The notes below the pieces were generated by a model. That model was not told where the DNA came from, made no database searches, and was given only the letters and a program-made list of their open reading frames with translations. Below, in pieces: positions 43,786-57,021 of a DNA stretch of 64,000 nucleotides. The stretch's first letter is position 1; each line of letters begins with the position of its first letter. The stretch spans positions 29,764,997 to 29,828,996 of the forward strand of contig OZ038453.1 in NCBI GenBank assembly GCA_964036195.1, in the 5' to 3' direction. This DNA is from Sphaerolaimus hirsutus. Lineage: Eukaryota > Nematoda > Chromadorea > Monhysterida > Sphaerolaimidae. Both the position numbers and the translations under genes were made by a program.

Positions 43786-44392
43786 CACTTGATAACCTAT
43801 TTATTTTGTTTGAAGATAAATTTTGAACACTCATGTCATTTCGAAGGTCGTTTTTAAGTGTATTGCGGACACTTTTTCATTTGTGTGCACACATTTTTAT
43901 ATGCAAGGACATTTACCAAATTTCTGAATTAAAATTTCAGTCTCAAAATCTTCTATATTGTTACTGAAACGAATTTTCTCAGTAATTTGCTTTGAATCTT
44001 TGATAATTGTATTTTTACAACGTTAACTAAATATTTAAAAAATACTGTATTTATTGGAAAGCTTTTCCAGAATTTAGTTTTTTCATGAGAAAACAAAAAC
44101 AAAAAAAACATGTCAGAAAAGAAACCAGTTTCAAAATATTTGGTCATCTTATAAAGTTAAATAAAGGTCTTATTTTAAAGTGTAAATATGCGTCACATTG
44201 CTTTGTACATTGCTGGAGCTGGACTCTAGTGCCATTTGAAATTGACAAGTGACAAGTGTCAAGTCACGTGACAAGTATACTTAAAAGGTGCATGTATTTT
44301 CAAATTCTCTTATTAATTTACTTGTCACTTGACGCATCACTTATTACTTCACTTACCACTTACCTATTTTCGACACTTCTTGACATTACACC

Positions 44393-44687
44393 AAATGGCA
44401 CCCCCTACCCTGTAAAATGTAAAATGTCATGCAAAGTGTGAAAAGTCATGTAAAATGACCCGGTACCAAGCCAGTCCCATACCCTGTAAAATGTAAAATG
44501 TTATGCAAAGTGTCAAAGTGATTTAAAATGCTTTGTATAATGTCAATGTCATGCATGTAAAATGTTCTGGAAAATGTCAAATGCCATGCAAAGTGTCAAA
44601 AGTCATGTATAATGTCATAAAAATGTTGAACACCCAGCAATAAAAGGAAAATTTGACATTTACACGGTCTTGGAGTGGCCTCTGGTA
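44393..44687. mobile_element. CTGTAAAATG foldback repeat, copy B
   Basis: Orthologue of 20121-20534, about 120 bp shorter by loss of internal units. Confidence 0.65.
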
Positions 44688-46922
44688 TTTTTCTCTTGCA
44701 GTTATTTCTTTCTGAACGAACTAGGTAGTTATTCCAGTAAATACGGTAGTAAAATTAAGACGTCAAATGTTGCGTTTGCCTAAAAATTACAAAAACTGTT
44801 TGCACAGTAGAATTTTGTGGACAAATGTAGGTCAAAAATGATGAATTTGCTCGCAAAATGACTTTACGCTCATTTTAATCAAAGTACTTTATTTGCGAAT
44901 TAAATTACAACTTTTTAATTCGATCAAATTGATGTTTTGATTTGAGTGAAAATATTTAAGTGTGACCTAGAATTTTCCATATTTTATGCGCCATTTTTTT
45001 ATTTTTGCTTCAACAATGTCATTTCTGTTTTACTGACAACAGATAGTTGATGTTTTTGGTGGTATTCCATTGTCTTTTATTTGATTTTATTCTTGTATTT
45101 ATATGTAGGAATACTCCAACAATCTAAATCCGAATTCGCAACAATTTTGGAACACTGGCATTTCTGGTTCAACAATAATTAGGAACGAGAATACAGACAA
45201 AACCCTAAAATTCGTGATGTGCGGTCAAATTTTGACATGGCTCACTCTGATTGACACCCCATGCCATATGTTCAATTTTCTATATGTTAAAACAACGTTA
45301 TAACGTTATATTAATATCATTTATGTTTTGTTGGATTGAACTTAATATATCTAACAAGAATTTATTTGACTTGAATACCGTATTTGCTGGGGGAATAATT
45401 CCTCTGAGGAATTCATTTTCCGGTGGACTTTTTTGAGGGGGGAACTGTTCGAGGGAAAGGGGTATCATTATGTCGTCAAAAATTTCAGGCATGTTTCTAT
45501 CAAATATTTCTCATCAACGCAATAACATGCCATTTTTGTTCAAATACACATTCAAATATTCAAATATTGAATACACCTATACTTCATGCCGGCATGAAAA
45601 TATATTTGCACCTACCGCAATATTTATTTTAACATTACAGCTTCATTTGCAACATGATTCAACACTCAACACTATTGCATTTGAACGTGGTTATTGGGCT
45701 CGTGAGCAAGCTTTGAATTGGGATGGGCACCAGTTGACATTTGTAGTTTTTGTCAACTAGTCTGTGTATGGCCAGCCGCCATAACTTCACTTGACTTGTT
45801 ACTTGTACATTTACTGATCGCTTGTCAAGTTACGCAATGTAGATGTGCATTTTTTAGATGTCCGAACTTGATCTTAACCGAGTTTATGTATTATAAGCAT
45901 TTAATTACACCCCCGTTGAAAGCGCTTGACATTTCAACAAACCCATAAACCCCATAATTTGTAAATGTTTTAATATAAATATACAAAACTTGTGTCGTAT
46001 TTATAATTATTTATTTACCTATGAAGTATGGGCACTATGTGTACCTGAATGGTATCTCAAATGCAAAGGAATGTAAAATGAAGCTTACTTTATGTTTCTG
46101 TCTGTCAAGTTTCAAGTGTGTGCTTCTGAAATTCACATTTACAGGGTGCTTAATTTTTGTGCACACCGATTTTTATGAATTATTTTTATTGTGAGGTTTT
46201 GCGTGAATTTTTGCTGCAAATTTGCGCCAGCTTTTAGGTAATAGATTTTGGCCTTTTTATTTGTTTCTATTTATAATTTCAGAGTGGTTGCTAAAATATT
46301 TTATATAGGGTGCCAATTTTGTAATTCCCTACACCAGTGTCCAAAAAGTGGGAAGTTAAGTTGTAAATAGTTAGTGACAAGACAAGTGTTTCCACTTACA
46401 TATTCAGTCACTTGTCTTCTCATTTGATTATTTACTTGACTATTTCAGGAAATTGTCAACAAAGTGCCAATTTTGTATAAAATTCCTGTGTAACCAGTGC
46501 TGTACTTTTATCCTTCTGAAGACTTGAATTTTTTGAAAGCCTAGATCCTTATTTTGTGAAGTTTTTTTAATTTATTTTAGATTTGGAATAATATATCTCT
46601 GTATATGTATTCTTACAAAATGTTCACATTTTATGCCATTTTTACTTCAATTGAAACACCCTGCAAATATTTGCAGTAATGTAAAGGTATCCAATATTTG
46701 TTTGGAACATCTATTTTGTCACTCAAAGTTTGAACAGGAAGTATTTTAGTGCGTAATTTACCTATATGCATTCTGATTGGCTAAGGATATAAAATTGGAG
46801 TGAACATTTCTGAACTTTAAAGTTTCATCTCAAATGACACTTTTAAAAACTTGATTTTCGAGTTTTAAAGACAAATTATGTTCACTGTTCAAGCATTCAT
46901 TCACAAAATTGACTGTCAACTA

Positions 46923-47159
46923 CCGTATTTCCTCGAAATACCCCCTGGGGGTTTATTTTTTCAGAATGAGAATTTTGAGAGAAAAACGTTAAAAATGCAA
47001 CAATAACCACCATTTATAAGTTTTTACAGCCTTTTTTAAGGATGTAGATGGTATAAACGATGTTCTAACGTAACACAGTAAGTGTTTTGAACGTCTGTTA
47101 TGCATTTCCCGGACCACAAATTCATAGTGCCCATTTTGAGGGGGGGTATTTCGAGGAAA
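46923..47159. mobile_element. CCGTATT element, 240-bp subfamily, copy B
   Basis: Orthologue of 23384-23623. The right end stops at CGAGGAAAG, so the last bases of the inverted repeat and the TA are lost. Confidence 0.78.
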
Positions 47160-47456
47160 GTGTAAGTAAAGTTGTCAATAGGTATATCTGTGCGAAAATT
47201 TAGCACTCACGAAAATGAAATTTGAGCAAACCCAGTCACTCAAAATCGGTTGACTCCTTTGATCTTTTGAGTTGTAAACTGAAACTATGAAACCGGAAAT
47301 TATACCTTTGCTGCTTAGATTTATTCCGTTTGCTTTTGCTCAGTACCGTAATCTCTCGATTATAATCCAATGTGTTCAGTTTAGGGTTTTGTAGATTTAA
47401 ACCCCTGCGGCGGTTCGATGAATAGTAAATCGCTCCCCCCCCCCTCGGATAGACAG

Positions 47457-47617
47457 CAGGTGCCACTCCCAGACCCTGTAAAAAGCCCTGTAAAATGTAA
47501 AGTGTCAAAAGTCAAGAAAAATGGCAACCGAGTTGCCATTTTACAGGGCATTTTCCATGACTTTTGACACTATGCATGACATTTGACATTTTACAGGGTC
47601 TGGGAGTGGCATCTGGA
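47457..47617. mobile_element. CAGACCCTGTAAAA foldback, 161 bp
   Basis: Arms GTGCCACTCCCAGACCCTGT and ACAGGGTCTGGGAGTGGCAT with loop AACCGAGTTGCC. Copy B only; copy A has a different insert here. Confidence 0.82.
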
Positions 47618-48869
47618 GCGTTTTGAGGGAACATTTTCAAGTTCAAATTCTGCTAGAAGGTAACACCCCATGGGGTTTTCTTGAAGCAACAATTATTGTA
47701 TGCATCATTTTACAGTAGTTTACCTATTTTACAATGGTCTCTATAAATTGTTATAACGGTTTTGAAACTATTTTGTGCGCAATTAAATTTGTTCTGGGTG
47801 TGGCAAAATGCATAATTAAATATCAAATTTTCATGCCATTTACGGTTTTTATGTGAAAAAGTCAATTTCCCCATTTCATTTTATGGTTATCTCTCCCAAA
47901 AATTGGAAATTAAATTTTAAATCTTTCAAATTAACTTTCAAAAGGACACTTTCATGTCTCACATTGACAAATTTCTAGATTGGAAAATCTCCACAAAATG
48001 AGAAAATTCCCACAAATTAAATTATTTACTCTCTTTGAAGTAAAATTTGAATGTTTGTTTGTTTGCAAGCACTTTCTTTTGTCCCATATATTTATTCTGG
48101 TAAGCAATAGCATCAAATAAATAGTCTCCTTGAAATTCATTGGTGGAAATGTTCCTATGTTTTGCATGTGCAAAAATGAATTTGCAAAGTTATAACCGAT
48201 TGTGTAATGGCTGGTGTAAATTTTGCAAGTTGATAAGTGATTAAAAAGTGGTAGGTGATAAAGTAAAGTTATAAAGTTTGAGTGAAAAAACATGTAAACA
48301 TCAAAATGAGGTGCCGCACCCTGCAAAGTGTTAGTAAAGTGTCAAATGTCATACAAATGGCAGTTTAAATATAAATTTGAATATAAAAGTACTGGTCAAT
48401 TTGATCTAACCAAAACTTGTCACTTGCCACTTATAATTTTACATTTTTGTCACTTGTCTACATGAAGTGTTTTCCTCAACGATTTTTTTCCTTCAAATTT
48501 GTCAAATTTTCCGTCCATGTAAGCAGAATTTTTCGCAATTTTTCCCATCGTGCTTTACCTAATGCTTTTGTTTACCTTTTCACGGTGAAATTTCACTCCA
48601 GTGCTACTAGAAATTTTTTGCGGCATTTCTCGAGGCATTTAAAGTGTTTTTTTGTGTTTATAATTTGCACATAATATATTTAAAACGGCACTTTATTTGT
48701 TTTCCTACAAAATGGTAATAATAATATAAAATACATACAATGATTTTAGAATATACTCTCCTAGGTGTAAGGTAGGTAAATAAAAACCCCTTTTTGTGAG
48801 TGGACAATAGATGTTGTTCACGGCTATGAGCACACTTTACAAGGTAGTCTACCATATAACATCTGAATA

Positions 48870-49263
48870 CCGTATTCCCTCGAAATACCCCCCAGGGGGT
48901 GATTGTTTCATAGTGGTCCCGAGAGGGGGGGGGGGGGTTCGAGGGGGGGGTTATTATTTCGCAAGAACTTTTTGAAATCCTAGTACAAAATCGTTGTTTG
49001 TGATGTGTGCTGGGGTAGAAAAATGCATCAATAACTGACATGATAAGACTTCTGTATACTAATATTAGTACGTAGATGGTATCAACACTGTTCTAACGTG
49101 ATTCCAACATTGTTTTAACGTGTGTCTGCACTACGCAGAACACAAACTGCAGTATTTGTCATGTACGTTCTCTTTACACTCAATTTGGGGGGGGGGTATT
49201 TCGAGGGGGGTGATTGTTTCATAGTGGTCTCGAGAGGGGGGGGGGTATTTCGAGGAAATACGG
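48870..49263. mobile_element. CCGTATT element, 400-bp subfamily, copy B
   Basis: Orthologue of 25258-25676. Differences are mostly in G-run lengths. Confidence 0.82.
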
Positions 49264-49501
49264 TAAAAGCTCAATACGTTTCCTTCCATCATACTGTCGT
49301 CCCCGAACACTAGTTTACTAACAGAAGTAAACTCGTATTGTGTGCCTCTCAATCAGCTTTGGGCGTATTTGAGTTCGCCACAATGAGTTATGTTAAATCT
49401 GCGTTAACTGTAGTTTACATACATCTCTTTCTGGTAAACTCAAATGCGTAAAAGCTTACTTATAAATTTACCAATGTCCGAGTTTTCTGGCAGTAAACTG
49501 G

Positions 49502-49747
49502 TGAGCAGTATATAAGGGCCTTTGAACCTATGGGGATAGTAGTTGCATCCACACTCGTTCCCGGGAACAAAAATGGGGGGATTATGGTAGACGCAAATTC
49601 CGGAAAGTGTCCGTTTTTGGGACTCAGTCCCAAAAACGGACACTTTCCGGAATTTGTGTCTACCATAATCCCCCCATTTTTGTTCTCGGGAACGAGTGTG
49701 AATGCAACTACTATCCCCATAGGTTCAAAGGCCCTTATATACTGCTC
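49502..49747. mobile_element. Near-perfect 246-bp palindrome, copy B
   Basis: Orthologue of 25915-26157. The centre is GGGACTCAGTCCC, one base longer. Confidence 0.88.
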
Positions 49748-50920
49748 TGGTGTCCGCAGCGCCATTCCATTTCTCTCATTATGGGGGAATTTAATGGGCT
49801 ATTTTTCATGTGACTTTATTCATAAAAATACGGTAAAAAATTTTGTATAGCGTCCAGTTTGATCTATATATTTATTTAAAAATTTTCAGCTAATTTCGTC
49901 CTCACTCAAGTGACTTTTGAGTTATTTATTTAAAAAAACGAAAATATCCCTTCAATAAGAGCAAACATAAAACACAGCTGAAATATTTGTGAGGATTTTA
50001 CTTAAGGTAATATCATCGTGAATTTTTCTATTTGTATATTTTTTATTGCATTTTTATGTGAATAAAGTGTGTTCATTTAATACTTTTTTATGTGGGTGGC
50101 ATGCTACATTTTTGTAAGATTCCAATTTTCTTAATGTTTTGATATCCATGAATCACAGTTTTTTCTCTATTGTTATAATTTTGACTCAATTTTTTGGGGC
50201 AGGGGGCAGTTTCATTTGTTTCCAAATTTCAAATGAAATTCTAAAAAAATTCCATATTGAACATCTATTTCGTGATAAAAAAATGTCGATTTCAACATGT
50301 CATCGAAAATGTCGATAACATGTTGAAAATGACAATAATTTGAAATCGGATAGAAAATCATGAGAAATTGTTCCCAGGTGATTTCTCATGGCTAAAGAAT
50401 CTTTTTATGCTGTTTTCATTCCTATTTTCTGGGTGACATTTTATGAGTGAATCATTTTAAATTGGCTCTCTTCTAGAGTTTTCTCTGAATATTAATAGAC
50501 TCAAAATCATGTTCAAGTAAGAATAGTGCAGTAATAAAGATAATATTTATTGTGCCAATTGTGCCAGTGGACAAGTGAAAAAAGTGATAAATTTTAAGTA
50601 ACATAGAGCGTAACAAGTAAACTTGAAAGAAGTAGGTAAAGTTACATATTTGCTCGAATATCATATTTTTTGTCCAATTTGAACAAAAATGCCATGTTAT
50701 TTTGTTAATAGAGCATATTTTATCAAATGAATTGATGCTTGAAAAATTTGACGAACCAATAATTTTCGCCTTGAATACTTCCCCCATTGAATAGTACCCC
50801 TTAAAAATCATTTAGAAGTTTACTTGTCAGTTGACTCTACTTATAACTTCACTTAACACTTACCACTTTTGTTCTCACTTGTTCACCTTTTAGACAACCT
50901 GAAAAGTTACAACCAGACCA

Positions 50921-51076
50921 GGTACCAGTCCCACACATGTAAAGTGGAAAGTCAAGTGTCAAATATCATGCAAAATGTCAACAGTTTGACAAAAAATGCT
51001 TATTTTTTGTGAATAGACATTTTACATGACATTTGACACTTCACTTTTCACTTCACATGTGTGGAACTGATGCCTG
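50921..51076. mobile_element. CCCACACATGTAAAG foldback, copy B
   Basis: Orthologue of 28147-28316 with a slightly shorter left arm. Confidence 0.75.
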
Positions 51077-51790
51077 AAAAATCACCAACACTGACAACTT
51101 GTAATCCTTGTTGCAAAAATGTCCCCTCCAAAGTTTTACTATTCATGTTCTCACATTGATTGAAGGTTGAATTTAATTTTTAATTTAAGTCCCACTTTCA
51201 TGGATTTCAAATTGACAATTTCAAGTTGATGTGACCTTGAATCCATGAAAAGTTGCATGTGATTGACAATTTGAGAATTTCTGTTATTTTGATTAGATTT
51301 TCATTTTTTGTGTCATTTTTGAGTACTCCTTTTTGGGAGATCTTGAGTGAAGATTTTCATTTTTTCTTGAACTAAATGATTGAATTTTAGGTGTGGCCAT
51401 TTTAAAATGTATTTTTTTAACTGAAATATTTATTGCGTATTTACAATTGTCTATTTATTTGTGTGGGTCACCGTGTAAAAATATGTGTATCTGAGTGTGC
51501 GATGTACCAAATATATTTAAGTGGGACTTGTTCTAGATTTTAACTGCGCTTTTTTAGTATTTTGGGAAATCACAATCATCATGGTTTTTGTGGTTGTCCC
51601 CGATCAAAATTCAATTAACATTGAATTTCTCAATCTCTTCTAGTGGTGGAATGGCGCCATGGTGCATTTTAATTTACTAAAATGTGATTTTTTTAACCCA
51701 CTCAACTGTAGTTGACGGACCCCTCATTCCGGTAAACTCAGATGCGTTAAAAGCTTATTTATGAGTTGCCAAATCTCGGTAGTCAACTAG

Positions 51791-51987
51791 TGGCAGTGCC
51801 AAGCCCTGTAAAGTGTAAAGTAAAGTGTCAACTGTAAAGTCAAATGCAAAGTAAAGTGTAAATTGTCATACAAAGTTCAGTAATAAACTATTCTCTTTTT
51901 TGTTTTGATTGACACTTTACTTTGCATTTGACTTTACATTTGACACTTTACTTTACACTTTACAGGGCTTGGGACTGCCCCCTGGTG
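51791..51987. mobile_element. CCCTGTAAAGTG foldback, copy B
   Basis: Orthologue of 29031-29228, with the same CTCF-like right end at 51974-51988. Confidence 0.82.
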
Positions 51988-52253
51988 TATGGAGCTATTG
52001 ACGCCATTTTTCTCTGGTGCCATTGGCGCTTTTTGATCTGTCTGTTTTTTTCCTCATTTTTGCGTTCTCACAATTCATGACATAATTTTTGGGTCAAAAC
52101 ATAATTTCCAATTCGTCACGACATTTCCAAAATACTTCATTTTTCACTTCTCGCGATATTTCCATTTTAAAAATCAATTTCATTTTATCAATTATTTCAC
52201 AGGTGAAATTTTTTATTAAAATCTATTTTTCCACATTTGAAATCCCTAGAAAA

Positions 52254-55200
52254 ATGCACTCCAACAATAATCACGTTTATGGCAGCGTGGGCAGTTTATT
52301 GCACATTCTTACGTCGAAAACTGACCAAAAAGAGAGACAAAATTACGACAAAAAGCCTCCAAAAGGACACTTAAAATCGTCAAGTTCCAGATCTCACTAC
52401 GACAAAAGTTATGACAATTTATTGCAAGAAATGCCGCCATTTCAATCGAGAAATCGCTCAAATTCAGTGACACTGTTAAATGGTGCCAAGTTGGCAAAAC
52501 GCCAAGCGCCGTTACGACTTTCAGCTTATTACGACCAACATTTTGACTCAAATTTACGTCAAAATAGAGAAATAGATGTGGATTTGATACAATTCGATGA
52601 AGATTACGAAAGTGACAAATTCGACAGTCACAATGACAGATTTACGTCACAAAGTGACAAAAACGACATGGGATGCAATTGCCAGTGCAGGTGTCGCAAT
52701 ATAAATGACATGTCAGCGGAGAACTACCGTAATTCGTATTACGGTAGTCAATATTACACTGATTACGGTAGTAATGGAGGGGGAGTTATGTCCCGATCCG
52801 CAGTGCCCGTGCAGACTTATTGCAGCAGCACTTTTTCCCTGAATGTTATACCCGAAGAAAGGGCAATGGGTTTGTCTTCTTTTTTTGTTGTTTTTTTTAT
52901 TTGGAAAAATACGGTATTTTTGAAATTTTTGTACAAGTGAGGTGTTTTTACGCTGATAAAATTTTGGTGGTTTTTTCCTGTCAACTTTTATATGAAAGTT
53001 AATGATTGATTTATTAATCAAACATGAAATCTGTCTCAATTTATAGTGGAAATCATTGTCCAGAAAAATTTACATAAAATAACATACATTTGCATCGTGT
53101 ACATACTACACAGAACTTACCGTATATCCTCGAATAAGACCCCAGGGGAGTTATTATTTCGTCAGAAGCTTTGGAGGGGGAGTTATTCAAGGGGTAATTT
53201 CACTTTATTCATTGTATGAATGCATTGCATCAACTCATGTTATCCAGGTATTTAACAGTGAGACAACGACCAAAATAGGTATTCATGCCAAATTTGTGTT
53301 CATTGACATCTGAATTATTCATATACACATTGTATACACATACCAGGTACACAGACGGGGGAGTTATTCAAGGGGAGGAGTTATTGTTTCCTCATCTGGC
53401 CAACAGGGGGGGGGTTATTCAAGGGCAGATGTTATCCAAGGGGGAGGTCTTATTCAAGGATATATGGTAAATCGTTTCGAATGAAGTATAATTCAAGGGG
53501 CTATGGTAAATAAGTGCGCTTTTATAAGCCATGTTCTTATCTGCCTGCAATCGTAAATTGACATTCTGACAGTTTGACATTTTCACATGTTTTTGATGTT
53601 TTCCACGCGTTGGCTGTATAATATATTATCTTTATGTACTTTATCCCGTATTATTACATTCTACAAAAAATATTTCCCTCACATTTCACACAATTATTTT
53701 TCACCTTTTCAACATTTGAAATGGATTATTTTGAGAAGAAAAGTTCTATAAAATTAAAAACTAATCGAATGCTTATTAGATCTAAGAAATCAAAATCAGG
53801 GCACTTTTTGACGCCAAACATTGATGGTATGTATTTTTTTTCGCAATGGCGCTACGCAAACTGGGTGTCAACTGGTGGCAGTCCCAAGCCCTGTAAAGTG
53901 TACAGTAAAGTGTCAAATGTAAAGTCAAATGCAAAGTAAAGTGTCAATTGTCATGACAAAAGTAAAGTAAAGTGTCAATTGTCATGCAAAGTTCAGTAAT
54001 AAAATCTTTTCTTTTTTGTTTTGATTCACACTTGACTTTGCATTTGACTTTACATTTAACACTTTACTTCACACTTTACAGGGCTTGGGACTGCCCCCAG
54101 GTTGCCATGTCAATTCAGATTTTAGGTCGCCCGACAATCTTCAAGTGCACATGCGGCAATATCGAAATGTAATTAAGATTAGTATTATAAGTATTTATGT
54201 GCATTTGAATATCGTTCGGCGACCCGTCAACTAAAATCTGAATGTAAACTAGTCGGCCCAGTTGACATCCGGTGACATGTCAACTAGTGTATGTAGGGTC
54301 TGTACTTGCAAAATCAACCCCTTGGCTGACTGCCAAAAACGTATCCCTTGGCTGAGTGCCAAAAACAACAGTATCATTTCTTATAGTTTTATATGCCGTT
54401 AACTGTTCAATTTAGATTCCATTTGCACAAGCAAAACAAAATCTATGCAAAACTATAACTACGCAAATGCACATTTGTATTTATATGTATGAGGTTAAAT
54501 TCAGGTTATTCCTGAGTAGGGTTGGTAAAGCATTTTATTAACTGTCCCACTTTGAAAAAGCTGTTTAAAAAAGCGCTGCCCATTTTTTCCTGGGGTATCA
54601 TTTTGTGTGTACACTTTTAAAATACATTTCTGCGCAAATACAATTCTGCACCGTACAATTTACCCTCTTACAACCCCCCAAAACATACCCCCCCCCCAAA
54701 TTCCACAGAATCCACGTTCGATCACCGGTGCGTGCCGCCCCCTCAACACAATCAATTAGCATTCGCCCCGCAAGCTCCGCCCCCTTCCAATTCGCAAGCT
54801 GCCCATTTTACAAGCCAACATGCGAACGCTTCGTTTCACAAGCAAAACATGCTCAGAAGGTGGGCCAGTGGTGTGGAAATGCAACGGAATTCAAGTGGGA
54901 GTGGTTGTGAAGGGGGACAGAATTTGAGTGATGGGTTTGGGAGGCAGATGAATTTTGGGAGGGGGGAGTATTTGCAGCAGGTGAGTATTGGTATTGGATA
55001 CTGCTTGAATTGAACCCCCTGCACAATGTACGTGCTGTGTAAAGTGTTAATTTGAGTTTTAAGTTAAGTTTTAATTCTTAAGTTTTTAAAATAAACTGCA
55101 TGGCAATTAATTTAAAAAAATAATAAATTTTTTATAAGTGCCATGCAGCACGCAGCCCGGAACCCTGAAAACTCTGTAAAAAGTAAAATGCCATTATAAA

Positions 55201-56586
55201 ATATCATGTAAAATATATTAAAAAATGTAAAATGCGAAGTAAACAAATTGTACCTACAAACACTAGTTTTCTTGGAAAAATTGGATAACTCATAATTCAG
55301 TATTGAACACACTCGAGTTTAACCAGTGTGTGTAGCATAGTTGTTAAAACGTATTTACGTTTACTCGATAAATACGTATACTCGAATACTGAATAAATCC
55401 GTTTACGTGTCCTCTCGAAAACAATACTGGTACTTTCTCGCGTACTTTTCGAAAGTACGAAATGGGATGGGTGGGGAAAGTGACGGCTCTCGCTTTCCTG
55501 TTTACCGTATTTCCTCGTTGTACCCCCGGGGGTGATTGTTTCATAGTGGTCCCGAGAGGGGGGGGGGGTTTAACGAGGGGGGGGTATTTCGAGGGGGGTT
55601 ATTATTTCCCAATAACTGTTTTGAAATCCTAGTACAAAATCGTTGTTTGTGATGTGCGCTGGAGTAGAAAAATGCATCAATAACTGACATGTAAAGACTC
55701 CTGTAGACTAATAGTAGTACGTAGATGGTATAAACACTGTTCTAACGCGATTACGACATTGTTTTAACGTGTGTTCTGCACTACGCAGAACATAAACTGC
55801 AATATTTGTCATGTACGTTCTCTTTACACTCAATTTGGGGGGGTATTTCGTGGGGGGGTGATTGTTTCATAGTGGTCTCGAGAGGGGGGGGTATTTCGAG
55901 GAAATACGGTACTCATTTTTACATCTTCCTAGGTGCAGAATCGAGACAGTAAAAAACTATGTTTCCCCCACGTAAAATACTGGTATTGACGTTTACTCAC
56001 TTTTTACGCAGCTTGAAAGTAAACAAAAATACTTTACGTTTTCTGTACTCAGGGGTGGGTAAGAATAATATACTATATACGTTTACGTTTACTTTGAAAA
56101 AAGTTCAGTTATTTCAATTACTCTGGCGTGAAGGACAATGAGTACTGCTTGAATAGAACCGCCGGAAGTAAAATTACACACTAAAAAGTGTCATGTTCAC
56201 TTTAAAGCGTCATATAAAATGTGATGAAGTACGTGAAGTGCTTTGAAAAATGTTCCAGTCATTTTGTATTTAATGAAAAAAAACTGTATCTGACAGTTTA
56301 ATTTTTTATAAATAATAGTTTCAACATACGGAAATATTTTTTTTACGTTTCAGGCAAATTCCATGTATCAAGGACTAGAAGATTTGGGTACAAATACACA
56401 ACCGCAAACGCCGCAGCAGAAATTGGCTGTCAGTTATTGAAAAGATAAATGTTGTTGTAAAATATTTGATTTTTAAAAACAGTTGTTTTTAAAAAAATTG
56501 CAGAATTTCCTGTCGCGACACAATCCGCTGAAAAGAACGAAAAGCGTGTCGAAATTGGAAAGGAAACGTGTCGTCAGATTTGATCA
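52254..56586 (+). CDS. Host gene 5' exons, copy B (SynGAP/DAB2IP-like candidate, partial)
   Basis: Candidate exons are a 52254-52869, c 54709-54980, d 56354-56428 and e 56504-56586; alternative first exon b is at 53721-53826. All junctions join in phase: a or b ends in phase 1, c is 272 nt and ends CAGCAG before GTGAGT, d is 75 nt and ends before GTCAGT, e is 83 nt and ends before GTGAGT. This copy has an uninterrupted frame through exon c, ending in GEYLQQ. Exon a (616 nt) has 14 substitutions and no indel relative to copy A, while the flanks differ by frequent indels, which supports coding constraint. Eight changes alter an amino acid and six do not. The reading frame stays open upstream to 52089 here, but copy A has indels in that stretch, so I chose the MHSNNN start. 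No PH, C2 or RasGAP exon is seen between 56587 and 64000. Confidence 0.65.
53120..53467. mobile_element. CCGTATATCC variant element, copy B
   Basis: Orthologue of 30371-30707 with the same ends. Confidence 0.7.
53721..53826 (+). CDS. Alternative first coding exon b, copy B
   Basis: Counterpart of 31645-31750, 106 nt, with the same ATG, frame and GTATGT donor. Differences from copy A include Glu to Lys at the sixth residue, a Leu codon change and Arg to Gly in SKSGHF. Retention of length and frame between copies is the main support. Use as an alternative promoter/first exon is inferred from the phase match with exon a. Confidence 0.5.
53871..54105. mobile_element. CCCTGTAAAGTG foldback after exon b, copy B
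   Basis: Orthologue of 31793-31981 with one extra internal unit. The right end is ACTGCCCCCAGGTTG. Confidence 0.8.
55336..56125. mobile_element. ACGTAAA-type hAT-like element, copy B, with nested insertion
   Basis: Orthologue of 33188-33551, enlarged by the CCGTATT element at 55505-55909. Flanks GTGTGTAG and GCGTGAAG. Confidence 0.65.
55505..55909. mobile_element. CCGTATT element, 405 bp, with empty site in copy A
   Basis: TA at 55503-55504 and 55910-55911. Copy A reads CTGTTTACTCATT with one TA (33336-33337). It is nested in the ACGTAAA-type element 55336-56125. This is the second empty site proving the TA target. Confidence 0.9.
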
Positions 56587-57021
56587 GTGAGTTTTTTATG
56601 TTTTTTGTTTGTTTGTTTTTTGGGGGATAGACTATGAACACCGAAAAATTTAGTGTACCGTTCTTCTAATTTACGGTAAATGCAAAAATGTACGATGCCG
56701 TTTAGGAATGGAAAAAAATATATTTTCATGAATAGTGGAGCTTATTCCTGTAAAAGCTGCTAGCAATTCGGTTTGAGTGTAATTTTGTTGGTAAATGAAC
56801 ACTTTTGCACAAAATTTTGGCCATTTATGTGATTAGTATTTCATATTTTTTGCCGCGTGTTTTTGTTGTGTATTTTTGCGCTCATTTTGCGATCTCAGCT
56901 AGTTTTTCGTTAATTTTATTTCAATACCAATTGCTTTCGAATACATCATAATCTCTGAAATTTCTAATAAATATGCTGCCAACAGTTCAGCTGTTTAAAC
57001 GAAAATACTGCCATTAATAAG

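Larger units (their letters stand above)
37858..57013 (+). repeat. Duplicated block, copy B
   Basis: This is the second copy of the block that starts at position 1, in the same orientation. Its left end coincides with the window start of copy A to within a few bases, and similarity ends near 57013, where copy A reads into a CCGTATT element and the assembly gap. Copy-B-only insertions are a TTA-flanked palindrome (40471-40892), a CCGTATT element (55505-55909) and a replaced stretch at about 39140-39820. It contains the same five candidate exons of the host gene as copy A, and here exon c keeps an open frame. Confidence 0.93.

Noticed and set aside
52089-52253. Upstream start of host exon a in copy B
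   Set aside because: The extension is not kept in copy A because of indels, while MHSNNN and the rest are.
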